This document shows, in pieces, positions 9,185-16,936 of a stretch of DNA of 64,000 nucleotides. The stretch lies in the NCBI GenBank assembly GCA_949296425.1, contig CASFPN010000041.1, forward strand, positions 1-64,000. Reading direction: 5' to 3'. Each line of letters opens with the position of its first letter. Position 1 is the first letter of the stretch. The position numbers and the translations under genes are program-made. The notes under the pieces are model-generated. The model ran no database searches, was not told the origin of the DNA, and saw only the letters and a program-made list of their open reading frames with translations. The stretch is from an uncultured bacterium (lineage in GTDB: Bacteria > Cyanobacteriota > Vampirovibrionia > Gastranaerophilales > Gastranaerophilaceae).

Positions 9185-10288
9185 ATGAAGTTGAGGGATT
9201 TAAAGCTTAAAAATTACCGTAACTGCAAGGATTTAGACTTAAATTTGAATTTTGGTAAGATTCTTATTATCGGAAAAAATGCACAGGGCAAAACAAATAT
9301 ACTGGAAAGTATTTGTATGCTTTCAACCTTGAAAAGCCCGAGAACTTCCAATAATGTTGAACTTATTAATTTCGAAGCGCAATCAACTGAAGTTAATGCA
9401 AATCTCTGGAAATCAAATACAGATATAGAACTTGATTATTCATATTCAAAAGAAAAGAAAAGGGAATTAAGGCTCAATGGGGTTAAAACTACTCCAAAGA
9501 ATTTTAAATCAGTATTATCAACTGTTTTATTTTCTACGTCAGATTTGCTTTTGCTTAGAGGGAATCCTTCAGACAGACGGGATTGGCTTGACAGAGCAAT
9601 TTCTCAAATTTACCCTGCTTATGACGACAGACTTTCAAAATATGACAAAATTCGTATACAAAAAAATAATTTTTTAAAGGATTACTTGAAAACAGGGAAT
9701 TCTAACGACACATTACTCGATGTATACAATGAACAGCTTGTGATAGCAGGAAGCAATATAATTTATCTGCGAAAGAAGTTTTTAAAAGAAATCGAACGTA
9801 TTGCCAAAGAAAAACACAGAGTTATAAGTAAAACTGAAAATTTAAGAATAGACTATGACTGTGGATTTTTGCAAGGGGAATGTGAGCTTGAAGAAATAGC
9901 ATCTGCTTTTAAATTATCTTTGGAAGAACGCAGAATTGAAGAATTGCGGCGCGGACAGTCTTGTGTAGGACCTCACAGAGATGATATAATTTTTTATATA
10001 AACGATAATGAAGCTACAAAATTTGCATCGCAGGGGCAGCAAAGGACGATTGTTTTGGCTTTGAAGTTATCGGAACTGGATATAATAACGCAAAAAACAG
10101 GTGATGAACCGATTTTGCTTTTAGATGATGTTCTGGCTGAACTTGATGATATAAGGCAAAATTATCTTTTAAAATCAATAAATGAAAACATCCAGACAAT
10201 AATAACTTCAGTTGATACAATTCTTTTTGAAGACGAATTTTTAAAAGATGTAAAGATATACAAAATAGAAAACGGACATATTTTATAA
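9185..10288 (+). CDS. recF: DNA replication/repair protein RecF
   Basis: A 367-residue SMC/ABC-like ATPase that with RecO and RecR loads RecA at gapped DNA. Walker A IGKNAQGKTN is at about 29-38. The family segment SPRTSNNVELINF and the RGNPSDRRDWLDRAI motif follow. The ABC signature region has ASQGQQRTIVLALKLSEL, and Walker B ILLLDDVLAELD is near residue 318. The ATG at 9185 (MKLRDLKLKNYRN) fits the family; an upstream in-frame TTG at 9167 would overlap the promoter. TATAAT ends 6 nt before the ATG and no ribosome site is seen, suggesting a leaderless mRNA. The stop codon lies inside the inverted terminus of a repeat element. dnaA and dnaN are not nearby. Confidence 0.93.
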   Translation: MKLRDLKLKNYRNCKDLDLNLNFGKILIIGKNAQGKTNILESICMLSTLKSPRTSNNVELINFEAQSTEVNANLWKSNTDIELDYSYSKEKKRELRLNGVKTTPKNFKSVLSTVLFSTSDLLLLRGNPSDRRDWLDRAISQIYPAYDDRLSKYDKIRIQKNNFLKDYLKTGNSNDTLLDVYNEQLVIAGSNIIYLRKKFLKEIERIAKEKHRVISKTENLRIDYDCGFLQGECELEEIASAFKLSLEERRIEELRRGQSCVGPHRDDIIFYINDNEATKFASQGQQRTIVLALKLSELDIITQKTGDEPILLLDDVLAELDDIRQNYLLKSINENIQTIITSVDTILFEDEFLKDVKIYKIENGHIL

Positions 10289-10648
10289 CATAAAGAATGT
10301 TATCGGAAGTACAACAATCTACTAAAGATACCTTGTTGGTACTTTCTTGTGCCGACAAGAAAGTACCGCAAAGAAACTCCCGGCTTTCACTCCGTTCACT
10401 AATCAATTGTAATTGCTCAACTTAAGCCGGCTAAACTCGCTCATATGTCACCCTGAACTTGTTTCAGGGTCTAATTAACTTTACGTTCAAACAATAGCCG
10501 GCTTGTTGTTGTTTCGCAAACATTGATTGTTCACTTCGCTAACAGCCGGATATTTTATATTTTTCGTGCGCATTTGCGCACAGTAAAGACTTATTCTCTT
10601 ATTCCACCTATTTACTTATTCACTTCCGATAACATGCTTTATGTTATA
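10284..10648. mobile_element. MITE-like element with 27-bp inverted termini (copy 1)
   Basis: The segment between the convergent recF and yraN genes begins and ends with inverted termini: 10284-10310 and 10622-10648 match as reverse complements at 26 of 27 positions. Each terminus is itself a small hairpin (ATAACAT-5 nt-ATGTTAT) followed by CGGAAGT. Both gene stops lie inside the termini. The interior has no plausible gene but holds a perfect 13-bp stem with 4-nt loop (10338-10350/10355-10367), a GTCACCCTGAACTTGTTTCAGGGT palindrome core at 10446-10472, and a GTGCGCA-TT-TGCGCAC hairpin at 10566-10581. The right subterminal region (GGAAGTGAATAA, AATAGGTG, AATAAGTC in order) is shared with the element at 19204. 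No transposase is encoded, so any mobility would need one in trans. Confidence 0.65.
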
Positions 10649-10991
10649 AATAAACATTCTTCAAATGCTCTATTTTTATCTCAGGTTTCAGGGTAATTCC
10701 TATTACATCTATTCTGTAATCTTTTACTTTGTTTTCTGACAGATAAAATTGAACGCCTTTTTTCAGGTTTTCAAACTTTGTTTTTGTAATTGCTTCAAAA
10801 GGGACACCGAAATTGTCTGTTTTTCGGGTTTTAACTTCTACAAATACAGTTGTGTTTTTGTATTGCGCAATAATATCAAGTTCGCAAAAACGCGAGTAAT
10901 GCTTGTTTCTTTCTAAAATTTTATACCCCTGTTTTTCCAAGTACCGGCATGCAAGATCTTCTCCTGCATTTCCGAATTTTCTGTTATTCAT
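10644..10991 (-). CDS. YraN/UPF0102 family nuclease-like protein
   Basis: A 115-residue member of the UPF0102 (YraN) family, which has a restriction-endonuclease-like fold. The N terminus NRKFGNAGEDLACRYLEKQG is diagnostic. The nuclease core is seen as CELDIIAQ (Asp) and FVEVKTRK (E-x-K), followed by FGVPFEAITKTKF. Length is typical (110-130). Its start overlaps the queF stop by one base, so it is coupled to queF. Its stop lies in the inverted terminus of the repeat element. Family members are thought to act in DNA processing, but activity is not established. Confidence 0.88.
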   Translation of the reverse strand: MNNRKFGNAGEDLACRYLEKQGYKILERNKHYSRFCELDIIAQYKNTTVFVEVKTRKTDNFGVPFEAITKTKFENLKKGVQFYLSENKVKDYRIDVIGITLKPEIKIEHLKNVYL

Positions 10992-11887
10992 TACTGCTTA
11001 ATACTTCCTCTTGCAAATTTGTTTACATCCCCTAAAGTTAAAACTTCATCAGGTTTGTAATTTTTACTCCGGCGCACAGGACAGATATCTATTCCTCCTC
11101 TGCGTGTGTAAAGTGCGCATACAAAGAGTTCATCATCGCTGTCAAGCAAATCATAAAGTCTTTTGAAAATCATTTCACAGCATTCTTCATGGAAATGGAA
11201 TTCAGAGCGGAAAGAGCTTAAATATTTTACAAGGCTGTTTTCTAAAATGTGTTTTTTAGATTTGTAGTATAAAAACAAATCCCCGAAATCAGGTTGGTGA
11301 GTAACCCTGCAGTTTGAACGCAGTGAGTCAAATTTTAAATAATAGCTTTTCTCTTCGTCTGTTTCTTTTGTTTCTAAAAGTTCGGGTGCTTCTTTGAATT
11401 TTTCGACTTTAAGAGTTTTTTCATCAACAAAATTCATTATGTTTTGAAAATTTTTAAATATTTCTTTGCGCTCGGCGCTGTTTTCAATAAAATTTGCGTC
11501 GATTTTGGTCTGCAGTTTTTCTGACAAATCTTTTTCAATAATATTTTTGCAGATTTCAAGGCATTCGTTAACGGTTGCACCGAAATTTGACATGTTGAAT
11601 GAGTTTAAATAAAGTTTGAGAGATTTTGATTCAACAAGAAATTTGCTTTTGCAGTCGTATTTAAGCTTTAAAAGTCTTGTAACAGGAACTCCGTTTCGGG
11701 TAAGTGCCGAAAACTCGTACGCATGCCACACATCAAACCCGTCAAACGGCAGACTGTTATCATTTATATTGTACTGTTTCCGGTTTTCGCATCGTGGAAT
11801 TGCAACAAGAAGCGACGGGTTGTAATTCTCGCTCCCTTGAGATTTTTTGCCTAAATGTGTTGCTGCAAGCTCGTCTGTTTTGCTCAT
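10991..11887 (-). CDS. queF: NADPH-dependent 7-cyano-7-deazaguanine reductase QueF
   Basis: A 298-residue QueF of the long, two-domain (T-fold) type, which reduces the nitrile of preQ0 to the amine preQ1 for queuosine in tRNA. The N-terminal half has FDVWHAYEFSALTRNGVP and the QueF helix around SKSLKLYLNSFNMSNFG. The catalytic segment is RSNCRVTHQPDFGD, with the thioimide-forming Cys. It is followed by SFRSEFHFHEECCEMIF with the substrate Glu. The end has TRRGGIDICPVR. Length and order match the E. coli enzyme (about 280). An AGGG site lies about 8 nt before the ATG. No other queuosine gene is in the window. Confidence 0.92.
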   Translation of the reverse strand: MSKTDELAATHLGKKSQGSENYNPSLLVAIPRCENRKQYNINDNSLPFDGFDVWHAYEFSALTRNGVPVTRLLKLKYDCKSKFLVESKSLKLYLNSFNMSNFGATVNECLEICKNIIEKDLSEKLQTKIDANFIENSAERKEIFKNFQNIMNFVDEKTLKVEKFKEAPELLETKETDEEKSYYLKFDSLRSNCRVTHQPDFGDLFLYYKSKKHILENSLVKYLSSFRSEFHFHEECCEMIFKRLYDLLDSDDELFVCALYTRRGGIDICPVRRSKNYKPDEVLTLGDVNKFARGSIKQ

Positions 11888-11922
11888 AACAAAACCCTAG
11901 CAGAAAAACTTAGGTTTGTAAA

Positions 11923-12390
11923 TTAGAAACCTCCAAATGGTCCATAATTTACTTTTATTTTTCCAATAGGGGCAATACTATTTTGTCCGTACACAGTGTA
12001 TGATGTCGGACGATTATCGTAAATTGGATTAGGTATTGTAGCCGATGGTGCTGCAATATAATATGACTGTTTTGGAACAGCAATTCTGCTTGCTGCTACA
12101 GTACCACCTGCAAGACCTCTAGCTATGTTGTTCCACATCTGTCGTTTTTTCTCCTGTTGGCGGACTTTGGCATTGAAAAGAGCATCGTTATATTTTGGCT
12201 GCATAGCTTCACAAAATATAGGATTTATTCCGCAAAATTCGTTCCAAAGTTTTTCCATTTTTTTAGGATTAGCTTTAATGTATGCATCATCAATTTTTTT
12301 TACTATATCTTCTCCGGGGTAACTTTCATAGGCAAATGCAGATAGTTGAACAGCTGCTATAAGCAGCAAGGTAATGTAAATCTTTTTCAT
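11923..12390 (-). CDS. Small secreted protein of unknown family (paralogue A)
   Basis: A 155-residue protein. The start chosen is the ATG at 12390, with AGGAG about 7 nt upstream. It gives a clear signal peptide, MKKIYITLLLIAAVQLSAFA, probably cut before YES. The mature part has two cysteines spaced like those of a neighbour (FCGINPIFC) and the segment KMEKLWNEFCG...YNDALFNAKVRQQEKK. The protein at 12868-13161 has the equivalent RMESTWEKLCE...FDKLLYDTKVRKQD, so the two are paralogues on either side of an XRE regulator gene. The C-terminal tail is rich in Pro, Gly, Tyr and Asn. Location is periplasm or outside; function unknown. Confidence 0.7.
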   Translation of the reverse strand: MKKIYITLLLIAAVQLSAFAYESYPGEDIVKKIDDAYIKANPKKMEKLWNEFCGINPIFCEAMQPKYNDALFNAKVRQQEKKRQMWNNIARGLAGGTVAASRIAVPKQSYYIAAPSATIPNPIYDNRPTSYTVYGQNSIAPIGKIKVNYGPFGGF

Positions 12391-12537
12391 ATATACTCCT
12401 TTATAATCAACAACAAATGAATAATATTTATGGCAAATAATGTATATAATTATTATATAACTTTTAACATCCTTTGTCAAGATGTTTAACATGGTTAGTT
12501 TATAAAAATTAACAATTTAAAATTATATAAAACAATT

Positions 12538-12864
12538 ATGAGAAATGATATTCAAATAAATTTAGGACAACGTATTAAAGACTTAAGAAAGATCAAAGGA
12601 TTAAGTCAGGAAGTATTTGCGGAAAAAATAGGCATAGCAACAAAAACTCTTAGCAGTATTGAAACCGGAAATGCTTTTATGACTTCCCAGACGCTGGAAA
12701 AAATTCTTGAAATTCTTGATATAACCCCGAATGAACTTTTTACATTTCCCGAACAGATGACTAATGACGATATGTATTCATATATTTTGAAAAAACTTGA
12801 ATTTGTCAAAAATGACAAAGAACTTTTAAAGATATTTTATAATTTCGCAAAAAGTTTGTATTAA
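12538..12864 (+). CDS. XRE-family helix-turn-helix transcriptional regulator
   Basis: A 108-residue protein with an N-terminal Cro/CI-type HTH: GQRIKDLRKIKGLSQEVFAEKIGIATKTLSSIETGNAF at about 8-45. A C-terminal helical region of about 40 residues may be for dimerisation. It is the same length and layout as the regulator at 23696-24022 (RIKEIRKFKGFTQEQLSEMIDI), so the two are paralogues. No ribosome site is visible; TATAAA ends 6 nt before the ATG. It lies between two related secreted-protein genes on the opposite strand and might control them, which is inference from position. Confidence 0.85.
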   Translation: MRNDIQINLGQRIKDLRKIKGLSQEVFAEKIGIATKTLSSIETGNAFMTSQTLEKILEILDITPNELFTFPEQMTNDDMYSYILKKLEFVKNDKELLKIFYNFAKSLY

Positions 12865-12867
12865 GAC

Positions 12868-13161
12868 TTATTTATACAAAGGCATTAAGTTATATATAAT
12901 TGTTTGCATATCTTGTTTGCGAACCTTTGTATCATACAGCAGTTTATCAAACCATTCCTGCTTTTCTTTACAGGTTTGAACATCGGTTTCGCATAACTTT
13001 TCCCAGGTGCTTTCCATTCGCTTTGTTCGCATCTTTATTGATTGCTTTTTTATGTATTCAATTTTTTCTTCTGTGGACGCATGCCTGCTTATTGCAAAAC
13101 ACGGAACAACTATTACGTTAAGTATACAAATTGCAGTTATTAATGTTATAAAGTTTTTCAT
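12868..13161 (-). CDS. Small secreted protein of unknown family (paralogue B)
   Basis: A 97-residue protein beginning at the ATG at 13161 (GAAGGA about 6 nt upstream). A signal peptide, MKNFITLITAICILNVIVVPCFA, is followed by a charged helical region. RMESTWEKLCETDVQTC and LLYDTKVRKQD align with the secreted protein at 11923-12390. It ends 4 nt from the stop of the convergent XRE gene. Its upstream end abuts the symporter gene, whose stop is only 20 nt away, so it may be read from the symporter promoter. Function unknown. Confidence 0.6.
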   Translation of the reverse strand: MKNFITLITAICILNVIVVPCFAISRHASTEEKIEYIKKQSIKMRTKRMESTWEKLCETDVQTCKEKQEWFDKLLYDTKVRKQDMQTIIYNLMPLYK

Positions 13162-13180
13162 TCTTATCCTTCTTTCATTT

Positions 13181-14503
13181 TTAAGCAATATCTTCATAAG
13201 CTTCAGGATTGTTAAACAGGTCATAATTGATTTCGTTTTCGTTATCCGCTATAGCTGCAACTACAACTGCATCTGATGCTACGTTTACAAGAGTTCTCAT
13301 CATATCTGTAATTCTTTCGATTGTAAACAGGAATGCAAATCCTGCAACTAGCTGTTCGGGGCTTAATCCCATTCCGTTAAGGATAAGAGCAATTGTTATC
13401 AAGCCTGCTCCCGGAATTCCAGCGCAGGTAGAAGACGCGATTATCGCAAGTAAGCATATTTCAATAATTAGGAAAGGAGTAAGTGCAACTCCGTATGCCT
13501 GTGCTAAAAATATAACGGCAACCGTCTGCAATAAAGCTGTTCCGTCCATATTAAGCGTTGCGCCTAAAGGCAGCACAAAGCTTGAAATCTTATGAGAAAT
13601 TCCGCGTTTTTCACAGCAGGCAACCGTTAAAGGCAGCGTAGCTGATGAACTTGCCGTTCCGAAAGCTACCATTAATGCTTCGGCTACGGCAGAATAAAGG
13701 ATTATTATATTTACTTTTGAGAAGAATTTTAAGAACAGCGGATAAACTACGCACAATTGAAGCATAAATCCGATGAAAAGTACCAGAAGATATTTTGAAA
13801 TGCTTGCGAAAATATCTATTCCGAAGCTGGAAACAGCGCTGGCAGTCAGTGCAAACACACCAGGAGCCGCAAAAAACATTATCCAGTCTGTTATTTTCAT
13901 TGTTGCAGCAAATACTGATTCAAAAAATGATACAATAGGTCTGTTTACATCGCCGACTTTTGCTAATGCAACGGCAAAGATTACCATAAATACAATAATC
14001 GGAACCATATCGCCTGATGCAAGCGAATGTATCGGATTGTTAGGTACAAAACCTAAAAATATGTTCAGAATATTTCCCTGCTGCTGCTGTACGGCTGCTG
14101 CAACAGATGCCTGAACTTCGCTTGCGGTATTTGCAGCTATATAGTGTGCTGCACCTATTCCCGGTTTAAAGATAAGTGACAGGGCTGCTCCGATTACAAC
14201 TGCTGCTACGGTTATTATACCGTAATATGTAATCATTTTTGTCCCAAATTTGCCTAACTGTCTGTTATCACCGACACTTGTTATACCGATAATTATTGCG
14301 GATACAACAAGCGGTATTACGACCATCTGTATTAATCTTATAAATACCTGTCCTATAAAGGTCAATAGAGTAGAAACAAGCGGATATTCATGAGAGTGTA
14401 AAAATATTCCGACTAAGATACCTAAAATAATTCCGAAAAAAATATGCCAGTTTCTTTTAATTCCAAGACCTAATGCAATTAGTATCTGCATGTGTAATTT
14501 CAT
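13181..14503 (-). CDS. Dicarboxylate/amino acid:cation symporter (DAACS family)
   Basis: A 440-residue inner-membrane transporter with about eight hydrophobic helices and the two re-entrant loops of the GltP/Glt-Ph family. Family motifs are present: the serine-rich hairpin loop FGTASSSATLPLT, the sodium-binding LNMDGTAL, and the second hairpin GIPGAG. Likely solutes are aspartate, glutamate, C4-dicarboxylates or cystine, taken up with Na+ or H+. An AAGAGGT site precedes the ATG. It is transcribed leftward and probably reads into the small secreted protein. The exact substrate cannot be told from sequence. Confidence 0.92.
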   Translation of the reverse strand: MKLHMQILIALGLGIKRNWHIFFGIILGILVGIFLHSHEYPLVSTLLTFIGQVFIRLIQMVVIPLVVSAIIIGITSVGDNRQLGKFGTKMITYYGIITVAAVVIGAALSLIFKPGIGAAHYIAANTASEVQASVAAAVQQQQGNILNIFLGFVPNNPIHSLASGDMVPIIVFMVIFAVALAKVGDVNRPIVSFFESVFAATMKITDWIMFFAAPGVFALTASAVSSFGIDIFASISKYLLVLFIGFMLQLCVVYPLFLKFFSKVNIIILYSAVAEALMVAFGTASSSATLPLTVACCEKRGISHKISSFVLPLGATLNMDGTALLQTVAVIFLAQAYGVALTPFLIIEICLLAIIASSTCAGIPGAGLITIALILNGMGLSPEQLVAGFAFLFTIERITDMMRTLVNVASDAVVVAAIADNENEINYDLFNNPEAYEDIA

Positions 14504-14694
14504 ATATAATAACCTCTTTTAATAATCGTTACCAGATGATTATACAACTTTTTACAGAAAATATCAAATATTTAATATAAAAATCATAGGATTGAGGGAG
14601 AAATTACTTTACAAATAATTTTTATCCGGATTTAAAATTATTTAATTTGTGGAAATAATGGCAAAAAATATTATTCATAGTTTTATAATAAGAT

Positions 14695-15369
14695 ATGGAT
14701 AAAATATCATTCGGTGCAAGTATTAAAATTGACTACCAAAAATTGCAAAAAGGACTTTTATGCGACAAGTATTTTTTAGCGGATGATGCTAAATCAAATA
14801 TTGTTGGTGTAATAAAACAAATTGAAAGATTCTCGGAAATGGAAGAACCTTCAATAGTAAATATAACTCCCAGATTGGATCATAATCAGCTGAATTTGAT
14901 ATGTTATGTGACTGACAGCACCGGGAATATAAAAGAAACTATCTGGGAGCGTTCCGGCCGAAAAATTGCAGATAATTCTGATTTTGCGGAAAGGTTTGTT
15001 TCAAATATAAAAATGGGGATTAAAAATGTTCAAATAGTACAAAGAGATTTAGAAGAAATTAAAAATATTATAAAACATTCAAAAACACTTATTGATAGCA
15101 ATTTTTCAAATCAGTTACCACGATTTATGTTAGACTATCTAAAAAAAGGTTACAACCCTAAAAAAAGGATTATTTCAATTTTGGAACAAATTGAAAATAA
15201 TTATCCTGAAACTCAAAATGTTATTTCAATTCAAAAATTACGTCTGCCTGTTGAAATAGGAAAGCAATCGCATATGCATTATTTTTTTTGTTTGGAAAAT
15301 AAAGAAGGTCTTAAAAAAATTTCTATGCCATCCTTTTTAAAAGATCCTTCGCTAAATTTATTTATTTAA
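14695..15369 (+). CDS. Lineage-specific protein of unknown function
   Basis: A 224-residue soluble protein that I do not recognise. It begins MDKISFGASIKIDY; similar short F-x-G/A patterns occur near the N termini of other orphan proteins here. The rest is mixed alpha/beta, with charged helices in the middle (about 100-150) and no signal peptide or membrane helix. TATAAT at 14684-14689 ends 5 nt before the ATG and no ribosome site is seen, so the mRNA is likely leaderless. It stands alone between the symporter promoter and the tRNA-Pro genes. Confidence 0.7.
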   Translation: MDKISFGASIKIDYQKLQKGLLCDKYFLADDAKSNIVGVIKQIERFSEMEEPSIVNITPRLDHNQLNLICYVTDSTGNIKETIWERSGRKIADNSDFAERFVSNIKMGIKNVQIVQRDLEEIKNIIKHSKTLIDSNFSNQLPRFMLDYLKKGYNPKKRIISILEQIENNYPETQNVISIQKLRLPVEIGKQSHMHYFFCLENKEGLKKISMPSFLKDPSLNLFI

Positions 15370-15390
15370 TAATTTATTTACAATAAAAAA

Positions 15391-15464
15391 TCGGGATGAC
15401 AAGATTCGAACTTGCGACCCCCGCGACCCGAACACGGTGCGCTACCAGACTGCGCTACATCCCG
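15391..15464 (-). tRNA. tRNA-Pro (anticodon CGG)
   Basis: Minus strand. Acceptor CGGGATG pairs with CATCCCG, D arm GTAGCGCAGTCTGGTAGCGC, anticodon loop TTCGGGT between CCGTG and CGCGG (one G-U pair), T arm with GGTTCGAATC-like loop (AGTTCGAATCTTG). The discriminator base is A and no CCA is encoded. The cloverleaf is complete. Confidence 0.93.
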
Positions 15465-15487
15465 ATTGTATTATTGTTTTGAAAAAA

Positions 15488-15561
15488 TCGGAACGACAGG
15501 ATTTGAACCTGCGACCTCTACCACCCCAAGGTAGCACGCTACCAAGCTGCGCCACGTCCCG
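15488..15561 (-). tRNA. tRNA-Pro (anticodon GGG)
   Basis: Minus strand. The acceptor is CGGGACG/CGTTCCG with one G-U pair. The anticodon stem CTACC/GGTAG encloses loop TTGGGGT, giving anticodon GGG. The T arm contains GGTTCAAATCC. The discriminator is A and no CCA is encoded. It lies 23 nt upstream of the tRNA-Pro(CGG), so both are probably one transcript. Its 5' end is duplicated about 110 bp upstream. Confidence 0.93.
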
Positions 15562-15675
15562 ATATTATTTTCAATTTTTGTGAACTTGGCAGCCTGGTAG
15601 CGTACGCTACCTAAGTCCCTCCTTCTTTTTCGATTATTAATCGAAAAAGCGGAGTCCTTGCCACGTCCCGATATT
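15551..15675 (-). repeat. Partial tRNA-Pro 5'-end duplication with inserted palindromes
   Basis: A 16-bp exact direct repeat covers the tRNA 5' end plus upstream bases: 15551-15566 and 15660-15675 (GCCACGTCCCGATATT). Between the copies lie a perfect 16-bp palindrome GGTAGCGTACGCTACC (15596-15611), whose halves resemble the tRNA D-arm and anticodon-arm bases, and a 12-bp stem (15625-15636/15638-15649) extended by CTCC/GGAG and AAG/CTT pairs. It reads as a decayed tRNA-Pro copy interrupted by a hairpin. It lies in the presumed promoter region of the tRNA pair. Confidence 0.6.
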
Positions 15676-15750
15676 TTGTTTAATGTACAGGTGACCGAAA
15701 TTATCCGGTACTTTTCTATTATACCACCTAAAAATTTTTTGCAAGTTTAA

Positions 15751-15779
15751 TTGCAATTTTTTTTCAAAAGTGTTAATAT
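15751..15779 (+). promoter_or_regulatory. Candidate promoter for the TPR membrane protein
   Basis: TTGCAA (15751-15756), a 17-nt spacer and TAATAT (15774-15779) are followed by 7 nt and the ATG at 15787. No ribosome site is present. Confidence 0.5.
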
Positions 15780-15786
15780 TATATCT

Positions 15787-16863
15787 ATGGATATTAATGA
15801 TTACAGAAAAAAAATATTTTTAAATTCTCAGTATTGTACTTATTATAATATAAATAATTATACCATTCTTGCCGGGATTATGAGGAGTTTTGGATACAGA
15901 TATTCTGTTATCATTCCGGAAGAAAAATTAAAGGAAATTAACAAAACTTACCGCAAGTTTACAGCGATTATGAATGCTGTTGTTGCCGTTGAAATTCTTT
16001 TATATATTTATTTTGTTGTTTTCCCGTTTTTTACGGAATTCATGAAAATACCGTTTTTTGCGGCCGTTTTAATTCTTTCGTTAATCCCCCTTGTCGGATT
16101 ATATGTTACATATATAGGGATTAATTATTTATATGAAAATTATTTGGTGAGATATGTCGGAACTTTTCAAAGAACTAAATTTAAACCAGAAATAAAGTAT
16201 ATTAATGAGAAAGCTTATTCGGAATATAAAAATACCCCGCGTAAAAGTGTTTATGTTTTGGCTCTTATAATCGTAATTTTTTGCTTGTATGCGTTTGTTC
16301 CGACATTGGTCGAAAAATTTAACATTGCTAAAAAATATAATGCTGCCCTCAAACTCGCTGATGCTTATTTAACGTTTGTACCTATTTCTCCGGAAGTTTA
16401 TGCAAACAGAGCTTTTGCAAAATTTAATCTTAAAAAATACAAAGAAGCTGAAAAAGATTATGAAAATGCGAACAAATACAGTTTGTCCGACAGTTTTTCC
16501 GATGATATTCTGGGAGTAAAAACTTATTATCTGGATAAAGATGCGATGCTAAAAGAATTTGACAGTGCCATAAATTCCGAAAAAGAAGAATCGGTTAAAT
16601 ATTTATTGAAATATGAAAAGGCAACCTATCTTTTGAAAAATAAAGATTATAAGTCTGCTGTTGATATTTATAATTCTATTTTATCGGCTTATGAAAAGAA
16701 AACAAAGGTATTTTTCTCGCCTGCAAAAGCTTATTATAACAGAAGTATAGCTAAACAGGCGCTCGGTGATATAGACGGTGCAAAATCAGATATGTTGTAT
16801 GCAACGAGGATGTGCCCTGAATGTAATTTTAATACAGATACCACTCTTATTCACAAACCGTAA
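15787..16863 (+). CDS. Membrane protein with C-terminal TPR-like repeats
   Basis: A 358-residue protein starting at the ATG at 15787; a TTG frame start 36 nt earlier would lie in the promoter. Two adjacent hydrophobic helices lie at about 60-115 (VVAVEILLYIYFVVF and ILSLIPLVGLYVTYIGI), and a third at about 155-175 (VYVLALIIVIFCLYAFV). The remaining ~170 residues have tetratricopeptide-like helices: YANRAFAKFNLKKYKEAEKDYENA, then KATYLLKNKDYKSAVDIYNSIL and AYYNRSIAKQALGDIDGAKSD. TPRs usually bind protein partners. No enzymatic domain is seen and the side of the membrane is uncertain. Confidence 0.7.
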   Translation: MDINDYRKKIFLNSQYCTYYNINNYTILAGIMRSFGYRYSVIIPEEKLKEINKTYRKFTAIMNAVVAVEILLYIYFVVFPFFTEFMKIPFFAAVLILSLIPLVGLYVTYIGINYLYENYLVRYVGTFQRTKFKPEIKYINEKAYSEYKNTPRKSVYVLALIIVIFCLYAFVPTLVEKFNIAKKYNAALKLADAYLTFVPISPEVYANRAFAKFNLKKYKEAEKDYENANKYSLSDSFSDDILGVKTYYLDKDAMLKEFDSAINSEKEESVKYLLKYEKATYLLKNKDYKSAVDIYNSILSAYEKKTKVFFSPAKAYYNRSIAKQALGDIDGAKSDMLYATRMCPECNFNTDTTLIHKP

Positions 16864-16936
16864 TTATATTAACCTGTTATGGTATTGAGATTTTAGTTTA
16901 TTTAATATATTCTCATTTATGGAAAGGGAGAAATTG

